A stretch of 64,000 nt of DNA from an uncultured Clostridium sp. (lineage in GTDB: Bacteria > Bacillota > Clostridia > TANB77 > CAG-508), in contig CAMBEE010000003.1 in NCBI GenBank assembly GCA_945865665.1, positions 1 through 64,000 of the forward strand. The letters are read 5' to 3'. A program made the translations under genes and the position numbers. Below, one piece after another: positions 19,494 through 27,874 of this stretch (its first letter is position 1; the number at the start of each line of letters is the position of its first letter). Under the pieces are notes generated by a model. That model saw only the letters and a program-made list of their open reading frames with translations. It was not told where the DNA came from and did not search any database.

Positions 19494-19949
19494 ATGGAAG
19501 AAAAGTTTATGAAAGAAGCTTTAAAAGAAGCAAAAAAGGCATATGATAAGTTAGAAGTACCAGTAGGAGCAGTAATAGTAAAAGACGGAAAAATTATAGC
19601 AAGAGCTCATAATTTAAAAGAAACGAAATTTGATACAACAAAACATGCAGAAATACTAGCAATTCAAAAAGCAAGTAAAAAGCTAAATTCATGGAGATTA
19701 ATAGACTGTGAAATGTATGTAACACTTGAACCTTGTTCAATGTGTGCTGGAGCATTGATAAATTCTAGAATAAAAAAGGTCTATATTGGTGCTAGTGATC
19801 AAAAGACTGGTGCAGTTGGTTCAGTATTTAATTTATTAGAAGATTATACGTTTAATCACAAAGTTGAGTACAAAAAAGGTGTTTTACAAGATGAATGTGA
19901 GAGTATTTTAAAAGAATTTTTTAAGGAATTGAGAAAAATAAAAAAGTAG
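19494..19949 (+). CDS. tadA: tRNA-specific adenosine-34 deaminase
   Basis: 151 residues, standard TadA length. It converts the wobble adenosine of tRNA-Arg(ACG) to inosine in the cytoplasm. The zinc-dependent deaminase motif is complete: HAE near residues 51-53 and PCSMCAGA near residue 81, with the conserved NSRIKKVYIGASD and TGAVGSVFNLL segments. The start follows AAGGAA. A promoter and a pseudoknot-like leader lie upstream. Unlike in Bacillus, no SRP RNA or dnaX follows. Confidence 0.94.
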   Translation: MEEKFMKEALKEAKKAYDKLEVPVGAVIVKDGKIIARAHNLKETKFDTTKHAEILAIQKASKKLNSWRLIDCEMYVTLEPCSMCAGALINSRIKKVYIGASDQKTGAVGSVFNLLEDYTFNHKVEYKKGVLQDECESILKEFFKELRKIKK

Positions 19950-20077
19950 TTATATAAAGAATGTATAGATTTTAATTCGTAAAACCTATACATTTTTAAA
20001 ATTATGATTTAAAAATGTATAAAAAGTATTGAAAAACATAAAATAAAGTAGTATAATTACATTAGAGGTGATTGTTT

Positions 20078-21346
20078 ATGAGTGATTACATTAGTAGAAC
20101 AATGGAAAAAACAGTAGATAAAATGAAAAAATCATTTCCTGTAATTATGATAACAGGGCCAAGACAGGTAGGAAAAACAACTTTGTTAAGTATGATGGCT
20201 GAAAAAGATAAGAATGAAAAAATAAATTTTATTTCTCTTGATGATTTAAATGCTAGAACATTAGCAATAGAAGACCCAGAGTTGTTTTTAAGAACATATG
20301 AGATGCCATTAATAATAGACGAATTTCAATATGCTCCTAATTTATTATCATATATTAAAATAATTGTAGATAAAAAAAGACTTGAAAATTTAAAAAATAA
20401 TAGTGTTAAGTGTAATGGGTTATTTTATTTAACAGGTTCACAAGCGTTTGAAACAATGGAAAATGTGACAGAATCTTTAGCGGGAAGAATTGCAGTGCTT
20501 GATATGAATGGGTTAACAAATAGAGAATTAGAAAATATTGAAGATGAAGTATTTGTACCAGATTTAGAAATATTAAAAAATAAAAAACAAACAGAGGTAT
20601 TATCTACGATACAAGTATTTGACCAAATAATAAAAGGAAGTTATCCTGAAATATATAAAAATGAAGAATTAGATAGAAATGAATATTTTGAAACATATAT
20701 AAGAACATATATAGAAAGAGATATCAGGCAGCTTATAAATGTACAAGATGAGATAAAATTTTTGAAATTTATTAGTAATGTTGCAGTTAGAACTGGGCAA
20801 GAATTAAATTTATCAGATATTTGTAATGGAATTGGAATAACAAGTGTCACTGCGGAAAAATGGCTTGCTATATTAAAGAATACAGGAATTGTTTATTTAT
20901 TGCAACCGTATTCAAATAATAATGTTGCCAGAATAGTGAAAAAACCAAAGGTTTATTTTATGGATACAGGTCTTGCATGTTATTTAGCTGGTTATATGGA
21001 TAGTAAAACTTTGGAAAAAAGTGCTTACAATGGTGCTATATTTGAAACCTATGTTATAAGTGAAATTATAAAATCTTATATAAATAATGGATTGGACGCA
21101 AAGAAATATTTGTATTATTATAGAGATAATAATGGAAAAGAAATTGATTTGCTTATCATAAAAAATAATGTAGTTTATCCAATAGAGATAAAGAAAAGTG
21201 CTAATCCTGGAAAAGAGGCGATTAAAAACTTTTCTGTTGTTAAAAAATTTGGACTAGAGGTTGGAAATGGTGGAGTTATTTGCATGAAGAGTGAAATTTT
21301 TCCAATTGATAGAGAAAATAATTATATTCCAATAGAATTAATATAA
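20078..21346 (+). CDS. AAA-family ATPase with DUF4143 domain
   Basis: 422 residues from ATG 20078, chosen over an upstream TTG because AGAGGTG is then correctly spaced. Walker A GPRQVGKTT lies at residues 27-35, and Walker B LIIDEFQYAPNLL near residue 86. The middle holds a winged-helix-like region, and the C-terminal DUF4143 part has YYYRDNNGKEIDLLI...YPIEIKKS, resembling a PD-(D/E)xK core. This family is widespread in anaerobes, usually as single genes, with no firmly known role. It sits alone between tadA and a symporter and ends at its own terminator. Confidence 0.88.
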   Translation: MSDYISRTMEKTVDKMKKSFPVIMITGPRQVGKTTLLSMMAEKDKNEKINFISLDDLNARTLAIEDPELFLRTYEMPLIIDEFQYAPNLLSYIKIIVDKKRLENLKNNSVKCNGLFYLTGSQAFETMENVTESLAGRIAVLDMNGLTNRELENIEDEVFVPDLEILKNKKQTEVLSTIQVFDQIIKGSYPEIYKNEELDRNEYFETYIRTYIERDIRQLINVQDEIKFLKFISNVAVRTGQELNLSDICNGIGITSVTAEKWLAILKNTGIVYLLQPYSNNNVARIVKKPKVYFMDTGLACYLAGYMDSKTLEKSAYNGAIFETYVISEIIKSYINNGLDAKKYLYYYRDNNGKEIDLLIIKNNVVYPIEIKKSANPGKEAIKNFSVVKKFGLEVGNGGVICMKSEIFPIDRENNYIPIELI

Positions 21347-21349
21347 AAA

Positions 21350-21393
21350 TAAAAAAGTATTCTAAAAACTTGAAATTTAGAATACTTTTATTA
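21350..21393 (+). terminator. Terminator after the DUF4143 ATPase
   Basis: AAAAGTATTCTAAA and TTTAGAATACTTTT form a 14-bp stem with a short loop, then TTAT. Confidence 0.8.
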
Positions 21394-21567
21394 TATAATA
21401 AGACAAATCCTTGAAATATAATTATATTTTGAGTTACCTAAAAAAGGGTTCGCAATGAAATTAAAAAATAAAGGAATATTTGAACTGAAAACTCCCAAAT
21501 ATGATTAAAAAAATTTTTAAAATTTCAAAAAGAAAGACATAAAGAAAGCGAACGGAAAGGTAGTATT

Positions 21568-22833
21568 ATGAAAAAATTTTTATCAAATTACAAATCAACA
21601 ATTATACTTCTAGTTGCGATAATTGTTGGAAGCATCATAGGAATAATCTTTAAAGAAAAAGCAACTATATTAAGCCCATTGGGTGATTTATTCTTAAATC
21701 TATTATTAGTTATAATTATCCCACTAATATTTTTAAACATAACCACCGCAATATCAAAAATGAAACAACCAAGGAGACTAGGAAAAATAATAGGCTCAAT
21801 ATTGCTAGTATTTGTTTTAACATCAGTTGTAGCAGTATTAATAGGATTTGCAAGTACATATTTTGTAAAACTAATAAATACTGAAGATGGAGAGCAAATA
21901 AGAGCAACATTAGAAAGCACAGAAGATGCGACAGATGCTGAAAGTTCAGAAGAAGATATGACAATTGCAGATAGAACTGTAAAATTACTTACAGTAAATG
22001 ACTTTTCAAAGCTATTTTCAAAAGATAATATAATTGCATTATTAGTATTTTCAATAATAGTAGGAATTGCAATAAATATGTCAGGAGAAAAGGGAGAACC
22101 ATTCAGAAAAGTATTAGAATCAGCCAATAGTGTAATGGAAAACATAGTAAAAATAATAATGTATTATGCTCCAATTGGACTTGGATGTTATATGGCTTCA
22201 TTTATAGGAAGTTTTGGAACATCAATTGCAGTTGGATATTTAAAAACATTTTTAGTATATTTAATTGTTGCTGTTTTATACTATTTTGTAATGTATAGCG
22301 TATATGCATTTATTGCAAACGGAAAAAAGGGAGTAAAAGCTTTTTGGAAACATGTTATACCTGCAACTGTTACAGCAATGGGAACATGTTCAAGTGCTGC
22401 ATGTATTCCGATAAATATAGAATCAACAAAGAAAATGGGAGTTCCAGACGATATTGCGGAAACAACAATACCTTTAGGAACAAGCTTCCACAAAGATGGT
22501 TCTATAATAGGTTCAGTGTTTAAAATTATGTTTTTAGTGGGTTTATTTGGAACAAGTTTGGCAACAACAGGTGATGTTTTAGGAGTTTTAGGTGTTGCAT
22601 TACTTTCAAATTTACTAATAACAGCAGTTCCAATAGGTGGGGGAACTATTTCAGAAATGTTAATTATAACTATGTTGGGGTATCCAGTTGCTGCTTTGCC
22701 AATTTTGACAATAATTGCAACTATAATAGATATGCCTGCAACTGTTCTAAATGTTGTTGGAGATGATGTTTCTTCAATGATGGTTACTAGAATAGTTGAT
22801 GGGAAAAAAGCTTTTAAAAGCGAAGAAAGATAA
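21568..22833 (+). CDS. Dicarboxylate/amino acid:cation symporter
   Basis: 421 residues with about eight membrane segments and two re-entrant loops of the DAACS (glutamate/aspartate, Na+ or H+ coupled) family. Signature regions include IIPLIFLNITTAISKM (the serine-rich loop is Thr-rich here), ATVTAMGTCSSAACIPI, PLGTSFHKDGSIIGSVFKIMF and VPIGGGTISEML near the substrate site, and a DMPATVLNVVGD segment with the conserved Asp and Asn of helix 8. GGAAAGG precedes the ATG. An acidic insert (about residues 108-132) is not typical. The transported substrate, glutamate, aspartate or serine/threonine, is not resolvable. Confidence 0.9.
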   Translation: MKKFLSNYKSTIILLVAIIVGSIIGIIFKEKATILSPLGDLFLNLLLVIIIPLIFLNITTAISKMKQPRRLGKIIGSILLVFVLTSVVAVLIGFASTYFVKLINTEDGEQIRATLESTEDATDAESSEEDMTIADRTVKLLTVNDFSKLFSKDNIIALLVFSIIVGIAINMSGEKGEPFRKVLESANSVMENIVKIIMYYAPIGLGCYMASFIGSFGTSIAVGYLKTFLVYLIVAVLYYFVMYSVYAFIANGKKGVKAFWKHVIPATVTAMGTCSSAACIPINIESTKKMGVPDDIAETTIPLGTSFHKDGSIIGSVFKIMFLVGLFGTSLATTGDVLGVLGVALLSNLLITAVPIGGGTISEMLIITMLGYPVAALPILTIIATIIDMPATVLNVVGDDVSSMMVTRIVDGKKAFKSEER

Positions 22834-22860
22834 GGGAATATAAGTAAGATAGAAAAAAAT

Positions 22861-22940
22861 CGGGATTGGGGGACGGGTCTCTCAATCCCGATTTATAATA
22901 CAATAAAAAAACGGGATTGAGAGACCCGTCCCCCAATCCC
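22861..22940. repeat. GGGATTGGGGGACGGGTC-type inverted repeat pair
   Basis: Two copies face each other: 22861-22890 and 22912-22940, forming a near-perfect 29-bp stem with a 21-base spacer. Each copy alone also folds (CGGGATTG/CAATCCCG). It lies between the convergent symporter and dgt genes, and the dgt stop codon overlaps its edge. Related copies occur at 42331, 49919, 52169 and 56021. Confidence 0.85.
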
Positions 22941-24145
22941 TAAAAATGTAAAATCTCATTATAAATTTCTATGGCAAAATTATCAGTCATACCAGAAATA
23001 TAGTAAATAATGGCTCTGTAGAAATCTTTTTCATTATCAATGGAAAACAAAACTTTATTTTTTAATTTTAAACTTTCTCTATTTCCAAAATCATAGTAAT
23101 TATAAATAAAATTAATAAACCCATTTCCTAATTTTGGATATGTAAAACTTAGATTTTTCAAGTTATTTAATGTATTAGAATCTTCATAAGTAGATTTTAA
23201 TAAGTTATAAATTTCGTTAATAATCAAATTAAAATATCTATTCGAAGGTTGTATTCTATTGCAAGAATAAATATTTTTATAATTGAATTTTTTAATTTTA
23301 TCTAGCAAATCTAATGCATCTTTTGAAAAATATAAACCTTTTTCTGGTGACGAATTTTTACATAAATCATGTATTAAATTGTTAATTATAATAGTGTTAT
23401 TTATTTGTTCATTATTTGAAGTTATGTTTAGTAAAGAGAAAAGTTCGTCAACATGTTCATCTAGAATTCCTAATGTTATAGCATCTTCTATATCACGGCA
23501 GATGTATGAAATTTTGTCTGATATTTTAACAACACAGCCTTCCCAAGTGTAAGGTGCATATTGATTTGGATATGAATAATTTTTTAAATCAATATATTCT
23601 TCTCTGGGACGTACACAGTTTTCATCTATTTCTCCGCAATGAGAAATTATGCCATCTCTGACTGCATATGTTAAATCTAAATTTTGCATATATTTATTGT
23701 TGTCTTCCAAAAGTTCAATATTGTCAACAAATTCAAGTCCATTTTTTTCATGCCAAAAAGAGTAACCTAAATCTCTTTGTGAAATTTCGGATAATATTCT
23801 TTCTCCTTGATGCCCAAATGGGCTGTGACCAATGTCATGAGCTGTAGCAATTGCTTTTGTAAGTTCTGTGTTTAACCCTAAGTGTTTTGCAATAGTGTAA
23901 CTTATTGATTCTACGTGTGTTACATGTTCAATTCTTGTGCAGATGTGGTCATTTTCAGGTGAAAAAAACACTTGTGTTTTATGTTTTAATCTTCTATACG
24001 CATTGCTGTGTATTATTCTTGTGTAATCTCTTTCAAAATCATTTCTTATATCATTATTTCTTGGATATAATGGTTTTTCTCTTTTGATATAGTTTCCCCA
24101 GTTTGGATTTTCTGGATTTGCGGAATATTTTTCAAATTTTTTCAT
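22940..24145 (-). CDS. dgt: Deoxyguanosinetriphosphate triphosphohydrolase-like HD protein
   Basis: 401 residues from the ATG at 24145. A more distant in-frame ATG (24157) contains the GGAGG site itself, so it is not the start. The HD-domain metal ligands are visible in RIEHVTHVESI, ATAHDIGHSPFGHQGE and a later Asp near SDKISYICRDIEDA. NAYRRLKHKTQVF near the N-terminus is typical of dGTPases, which release triphosphate from dGTP or other dNTPs. It diverges from a deoxynucleoside-kinase-like gene, hinting at a nucleotide-balance neighbourhood. The 3' end overlaps a repeat. Confidence 0.9.
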   Translation of the reverse strand: MKKFEKYSANPENPNWGNYIKREKPLYPRNNDIRNDFERDYTRIIHSNAYRRLKHKTQVFFSPENDHICTRIEHVTHVESISYTIAKHLGLNTELTKAIATAHDIGHSPFGHQGERILSEISQRDLGYSFWHEKNGLEFVDNIELLEDNNKYMQNLDLTYAVRDGIISHCGEIDENCVRPREEYIDLKNYSYPNQYAPYTWEGCVVKISDKISYICRDIEDAITLGILDEHVDELFSLLNITSNNEQINNTIIINNLIHDLCKNSSPEKGLYFSKDALDLLDKIKKFNYKNIYSCNRIQPSNRYFNLIINEIYNLLKSTYEDSNTLNNLKNLSFTYPKLGNGFINFIYNYYDFGNRESLKLKNKVLFSIDNEKDFYRAIIYYISGMTDNFAIEIYNEILHF

Positions 24146-24357
24146 TTTTGCCTCCATTGTTTATATATAATATAATTTATTAAAATGCGAATTGTAACTA
24201 TATTTTACTACAAATCTTAATAAAAATCTATAAATTTATTGAAATCAAAAATACAAAATAGTATAATAACGTTATAGTTATGTAATATATAAGAATTTAA
24301 AGAAATGTATAAAAATTCTTAATGAATTGAAACATAATGATGAAAGGAGTTTTTGAA

Positions 24358-24486
24358 ATGTTTAACTTGATAAAAGACGATTTTGACGATAATATGGATG
24401 ATATAATGAATTCAATTAATAAAATGTTAGAAAATGATACAGAAAATAAAGAAACAGAAGATGCAAAAAAGGAAGGAAAAGAGTAA
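24358..24486 (+). CDS. Small acidic protein (42 aa)
   Basis: AAAGGAG precedes an ATG at 24358 that opens 42 codons ending two bases before the next gene's start at 24488. The product is acidic, Asp/Glu/Lys/Asn-rich, with no membrane segment (MFNLIKDDFDDNMDDIMN...). Tight spacing and the strong ribosome site suggest that it is translated and coupled to the kinase gene. No family is recognised. It could be an accessory peptide or simply a leader that couples translation. Confidence 0.5.
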   Translation: MFNLIKDDFDDNMDDIMNSINKMLENDTENKETEDAKKEGKE

Positions 24487-24487
24487 A

Positions 24488-25063
24488 ATGGCAAATTCAA
24501 AAATTATAGTAGTAGAAGGACCACAAGGAGCAGGAAAAACAACAATAACAGACTTTTTAAGACATACATTACCGTATTCAAATTTATATAGATTATGTGG
24601 AACATCAGACAGCACAGCAACGGGAAAGAAAAAGGCAGAAGATATGTATGTTGATTTACTTGAGTATATCGAGAAGATGGAAAACAAAAGTATCAATTTG
24701 ATTTTTGATAGAACTTTTTTTACAGAAGAAAACTACTGCAGACTTGGAATAAAGGAATATTCATTTACAGATGTTTATGAAAAATTATTGAATAAATTTG
24801 CTAGTTTGGATTTTGATATATATTATATAACATTATATTTGGAAGATGAAGATGAGTATATTGAAAGATTAAAAAGAGATGGAAAGGCTGTTTTTAAAGG
24901 TGCTGAATTCAAAGCGGAAAATAGTATAAAACAACAAAGAGTTTACTTAGAAATGGCAGATGAAATTAAAAAGAACTATCCAAATATTAATGTTTTGAAG
25001 TTAGCAAATGACAAGGATTTGGAAGATACAAAAAAAGAATTAAGAGACTTTTTGAAATATTAA
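24488..25063 (+). CDS. Deoxynucleoside/thymidylate kinase-like P-loop protein
   Basis: 191 residues from ATG 24488; the frame is open further upstream, but that part overlaps the 42-aa gene. Walker A GPQGAGKTT is at residues 11-19. FDRTFFTEENYCRLG carries the conserved DR motif of thymidylate and deoxynucleoside kinases, and a basic lid region ERLKRDGK lies near residue 135. It should phosphorylate a (deoxy)nucleoside or nucleotide using ATP, but the substrate is open. Neighbouring dgt on the other strand would act on dNTPs. Confidence 0.75.
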   Translation: MANSKIIVVEGPQGAGKTTITDFLRHTLPYSNLYRLCGTSDSTATGKKKAEDMYVDLLEYIEKMENKSINLIFDRTFFTEENYCRLGIKEYSFTDVYEKLLNKFASLDFDIYYITLYLEDEDEYIERLKRDGKAVFKGAEFKAENSIKQQRVYLEMADEIKKNYPNINVLKLANDKDLEDTKKELRDFLKY

Positions 25064-25198
25064 TTATATATGAATTAATAATATATAAAAAATAGAGATA
25101 AATTGAGATTTAATGAGATAATAAAAGAAAAAGTAATATAGATAGCAAAATTATAATCTACAAATCAATTAAAAGTTAAAAAAAAGATTTAAAAGAAA

Positions 25199-25227
25199 TT
25201 GGAATATTTTCAGAAATAAGTTATAAT
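25199..25227 (+). promoter_or_regulatory. Promoter of the OLE-like RNA
   Basis: TTGGAA (25199-25204), 17 bases, TATAAT (25222-25227). Transcription would start near 25234, where base composition changes from very AT-rich to mixed. Confidence 0.65.
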
Positions 25228-25233
25228 ATTAAT

Positions 25234-25850
25234 TGATGGTGCATTATTCTAGTCGTACTTAAACTTACGAGGGTGGGGCTAAAAATCCACTAAAGGGCAC
25301 ATCGTTGAAGTTTCTTGTTTGTGCGCGAAATGCCAGTTTTGTGTGTAACCAGGGAGTAAAGAGGTTAGGGTAATATATAATGGCATATATGTGATTCCCT
25401 AGTTTCGCGGAGGCTTAAATAGAAAAATTTAAGTTAAACCTATGTTGAGTGCCAAGACACAAAATACATAGTGTAGCCTGTCTCGAGTGAGTGTATTGGG
25501 ATTAATTTGACGGGAATGAAAATTGTTCGGCCAAATAATTTTTATTCTGGATTATGAAATTATACTTGCAAAAAAGACTAGTAAGTTTGTAAAAGTATGT
25601 CAAGGAAAACTTCTAGAATGTTTGCTTTATCAAAAGCTTGAAAATCTGGGGATTAAGGTACGGATTTAAGTGGCGATCTGGTGGCTAAAATAATTTTAGC
25701 TGGTTCCCTTAAACGGAAACGGTTCTAGCAGTAATGCTAAGCGGGAAGTAGAGAAATTCAACCAGACCTAAACCGTAAAATTTACTTAGATTTTTACCAT
25801 CTATATTTTAATTTAGAAATTAATGGCAAGCCTTAGTGCTTGTTTTAATT
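25234..25850 (+). ncRNA. ole: OLE (ornate, large, extremophilic) RNA candidate
   Basis: About 600 bases with no credible open reading frame, clearly GC-richer than the DNA on both sides, behind a good promoter and directly upstream of a small membrane protein with the OapA features. Known OLE RNAs are about 600 nt, lie upstream of oapA, and form a membrane-bound ribonucleoprotein linked to cold, alcohol and metal stress in alkaliphilic and anaerobic Firmicutes. Visible stems include GTGG/CCAC (near 25272-25289), GCACA/TGTGC (25297-25323), AGGGA/TCCCT (25350-25400), CTTAAAT/ATTTAAG (25413-25433) and CTATGT/ACATAG (25440-25471). CAAGC/GCTTG with a T-rich tail near 25826-25850 may mark the end. 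I identify it by size, composition and neighbour, not by alignment. Confidence 0.8.
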
Positions 25851-25960
25851 TTATATATTAATATTTTAAAAAAAATGAAGCATATGGTTATCCATAAGGA
25901 CTTTTTCTTCAAATATTAATATATGATAAGTATATAATAAGAAAGAGGGAAATAATATTA

Positions 25961-26506
25961 ATGAAAAATAATAAGAAAAGTAAAAATGAACACTCGAATA
26001 TGAAATGGGTTATACAATCATTTATAATGACATTTATTTTATCAATGATATTTGCATATGTATCAACAAATGGAGTATCAAATCTAAGTTTAATACCTGC
26101 ACTTTTAATATTGATATTAGTAGTATTTTTAGGAATATTTTTTGATATTATAGGTGTAGCAGTTACAGTTGCTAATGAAGAGGAATTTCACGCAAAAGCA
26201 ACTAAAAAAGTAAAAGGTTCAAAAGATTCAATTAAATTGATAAAAAATGCTCCAAAAGTTGCAAATATTTGTGCAGACGTTATTGGTGATATTTGTGGGG
26301 TATTAAGTGGTTCTATAAGTGCGTTGATTTCTATAAAGATTTCAACTCAAATGAATTTGCCTTTTAATATTCAGTTTGTTTTGAGTGCTTTGGTATCTGC
26401 TTTTACAGTTAGTGGTAAGGCTTTTGGTAAGGATATTGCTAATAAAAAGTCTACTGAAATTGTGCATAAAGTTGGTATTGTTTTAAATAAATTTAGTAAA
26501 AAATAG
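25961..26506 (+). CDS. oapA: OLE-associated membrane protein OapA
   Basis: 181 residues with four hydrophobic segments (about 17-35, 43-66, 100-125 and 132-155), matching the DUF21-like OapA that binds OLE RNA and places it at the membrane. The motif DVIGD at residues 106-110 fits the DxxxD motif described as needed for OapA function; DIIGV at 62-66 and a Lys-rich loop (79-99) suit RNA binding. The start follows an AGAGGGA site. It is directly downstream of the OLE-like RNA, as known in other Firmicutes, and ends at a terminator. It is not next to the exonuclease VII/isoprenoid genes that I recall for Bacillus halodurans. Confidence 0.82.
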   Translation: MKNNKKSKNEHSNMKWVIQSFIMTFILSMIFAYVSTNGVSNLSLIPALLILILVVFLGIFFDIIGVAVTVANEEEFHAKATKKVKGSKDSIKLIKNAPKVANICADVIGDICGVLSGSISALISIKISTQMNLPFNIQFVLSALVSAFTVSGKAFGKDIANKKSTEIVHKVGIVLNKFSKK

Positions 26507-26527
26507 ATTATTGGATTTAATAAGAAA

Positions 26528-26572
26528 GACTATAAGATGTAGTATAGATACATTTTATAGTCATTTTTTATT
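26528..26572 (+). terminator. oapA terminator
   Basis: GACTATAAGATG and CATTTTATAGTC form a stem with an 11-base loop, followed by ATTTTTTATT. Confidence 0.8.
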
Positions 26573-26666
26573 GGCTTACTGAGGTTGGTAAAACAATATT
26601 TTATAAAACTTATTGTTTAAGCACAATATTTTTGATACAATATCATAAAAGAACGGAGGAAAATAT

Positions 26667-27428
26667 ATGAAAGCATTAATAACAGGGGCATCTTCTGGAA
26701 TAGGAAGAGACATGGCGAGAGTGTTAGCCAAAAAAGGATACAGTTTAGTATTAGTTGCAAGAGATGAACTAAAATTAAATGAATTAGCAGAAGAATTACG
26801 AAAAGAAAATAAAATAGAAATTCAAGTAATATCAATGGATTTATCAATTGAACAAAATTGCAAAGATTTGCACAAAAGTGTAAAAGATGTGGATATCTTA
26901 ATCAATAATGCAGGTTTTGGTGATTGTGGAAACTTTACACATACAGATTTAAACAAAGAATTAACAATGATAAAAACAAATATTATTGCATACCATATTT
27001 TAACAAAACTATATTTAGTGGATATGAAAGCAAAAAATAGTGGTAGGATTTTAAATGTTGCATCAATTGCAGGTTTTATGCCTGGGCCATTAATGGCAAC
27101 TTATTATTCAACAAAGGCGTATGTTGTAAGACTTTCAGAATCTATTAGAGAAGAATTAAAAAAGGAAAAATCAAATGTTCAAATTAGTATTTTGTGTCCA
27201 GGCCCAGTAAATACTAATTTTAATAATGTTGCAAATGTTAAGTTTCATATGAGAGAGGCTAATAGTTTCAATGTGGCTAATTTTGCAATAAAAAAATTGC
27301 TTAAGGGAAGATTTTATATTATACCTGGTTTGGATGTAAAGTTGGGGATTTTCTTTAGTCATTTTGTGCCTAGTAGTTTAATTGCGAAAATTACTTATAA
27401 AGTACAAAAAAGAAAATTAGAAAAATAA
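26667..27428 (+). CDS. SDR family NAD(P)-dependent oxidoreductase
   Basis: 253 residues, classical short-chain dehydrogenase. The Rossmann glycine motif TGASSGIG lies at residues 6-13, DILINNAGFG carries the NNAG motif near 80, the catalytic serine is in NVASIAGF, and the YxxxK pair is in TYYSTKAYV. The C-terminal third resembles the YdfG/DltE-like group (LCPGPVNTNF, then FVPSSLIAKI), members of which are often loosely membrane-associated. The substrate is unknown. GGAGG precedes ATG. It lies between the OLE locus and the ffh operon and has its own promoter region. Confidence 0.9.
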   Translation: MKALITGASSGIGRDMARVLAKKGYSLVLVARDELKLNELAEELRKENKIEIQVISMDLSIEQNCKDLHKSVKDVDILINNAGFGDCGNFTHTDLNKELTMIKTNIIAYHILTKLYLVDMKAKNSGRILNVASIAGFMPGPLMATYYSTKAYVVRLSESIREELKKEKSNVQISILCPGPVNTNFNNVANVKFHMREANSFNVANFAIKKLLKGRFYIIPGLDVKLGIFFSHFVPSSLIAKITYKVQKRKLEK

Positions 27429-27448
27429 AGTAAATTTGGTTAAAACCC

Positions 27449-27482
27449 TTGACAAATGCACAAAAATAGTGTAAAGTATAAT
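27449..27482 (+). promoter_or_regulatory. Promoter of the ylxM-ffh operon
   Basis: TTGACA (27449-27454), 17 bases, TAAAGT (27472-27477) overlapping TATAAT (27477-27482), about 30 bases before the ylxM start. Confidence 0.7.
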
Positions 27483-27509
27483 AGCATTACAAAAAAGAGG
27501 GTAGTTATT

Positions 27510-27857
27510 ATGGAAAAAAACGTTAAAATAAGTATATTGTGTGATTTATATGGAAAATTGTTAACCCAAAAACAATTTGACTTCTTAAATGACTACTACA
27601 ATAACGACTTGTCACTATCAGAAATAGCTGAAAACAATAGTATAACAAGGCAAGCTGTTAGAGACATAATAAAGAAGGGGGAAAAAAAGCTTTTCGAATA
27701 CGAAGAGAAGTTGTTATTTATGAAAAGGATGTCGAATCAAGAAAAAACAATAGAGCACGTATTATCAGAATTAACAAAAATAGAAAAAACTTCATCTGAT
27801 AAAAAGGTTGCTCAAATTTTAGAGACTGTTAAAAAAGAATTAAATTGTTTAGTATAA
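27510..27857 (+). CDS. ylxM: YlxM-like HTH protein of the SRP operon
   Basis: 115 residues from ATG 27510, which has AGAGGG upstream; the longer reading frame begins inside the promoter. It contains a sigma-70 region-4-like helix-turn-helix (LSLSEIAENNSITRQAVRDIIKKGEKKLFEYE, about residues 36-67) and a C-terminal helix, matching the UPF0122/YlxM family. YlxM is found directly before ffh and influences SRP activity in streptococci; DNA binding is only presumed. ffh follows after 17 bases. Confidence 0.9.
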   Translation: MEKNVKISILCDLYGKLLTQKQFDFLNDYYNNDLSLSEIAENNSITRQAVRDIIKKGEKKLFEYEEKLLFMKRMSNQEKTIEHVLSELTKIEKTSSDKKVAQILETVKKELNCLV

Positions 27858-27874
27858 TATAGGGAGGAAATCAA

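Noticed and set aside
21455..21508. 17-residue frame upstream of the symporter
   Set aside because: Weak GGGTT site and no coupling to the gene; a chance frame is as likely as a leader peptide.
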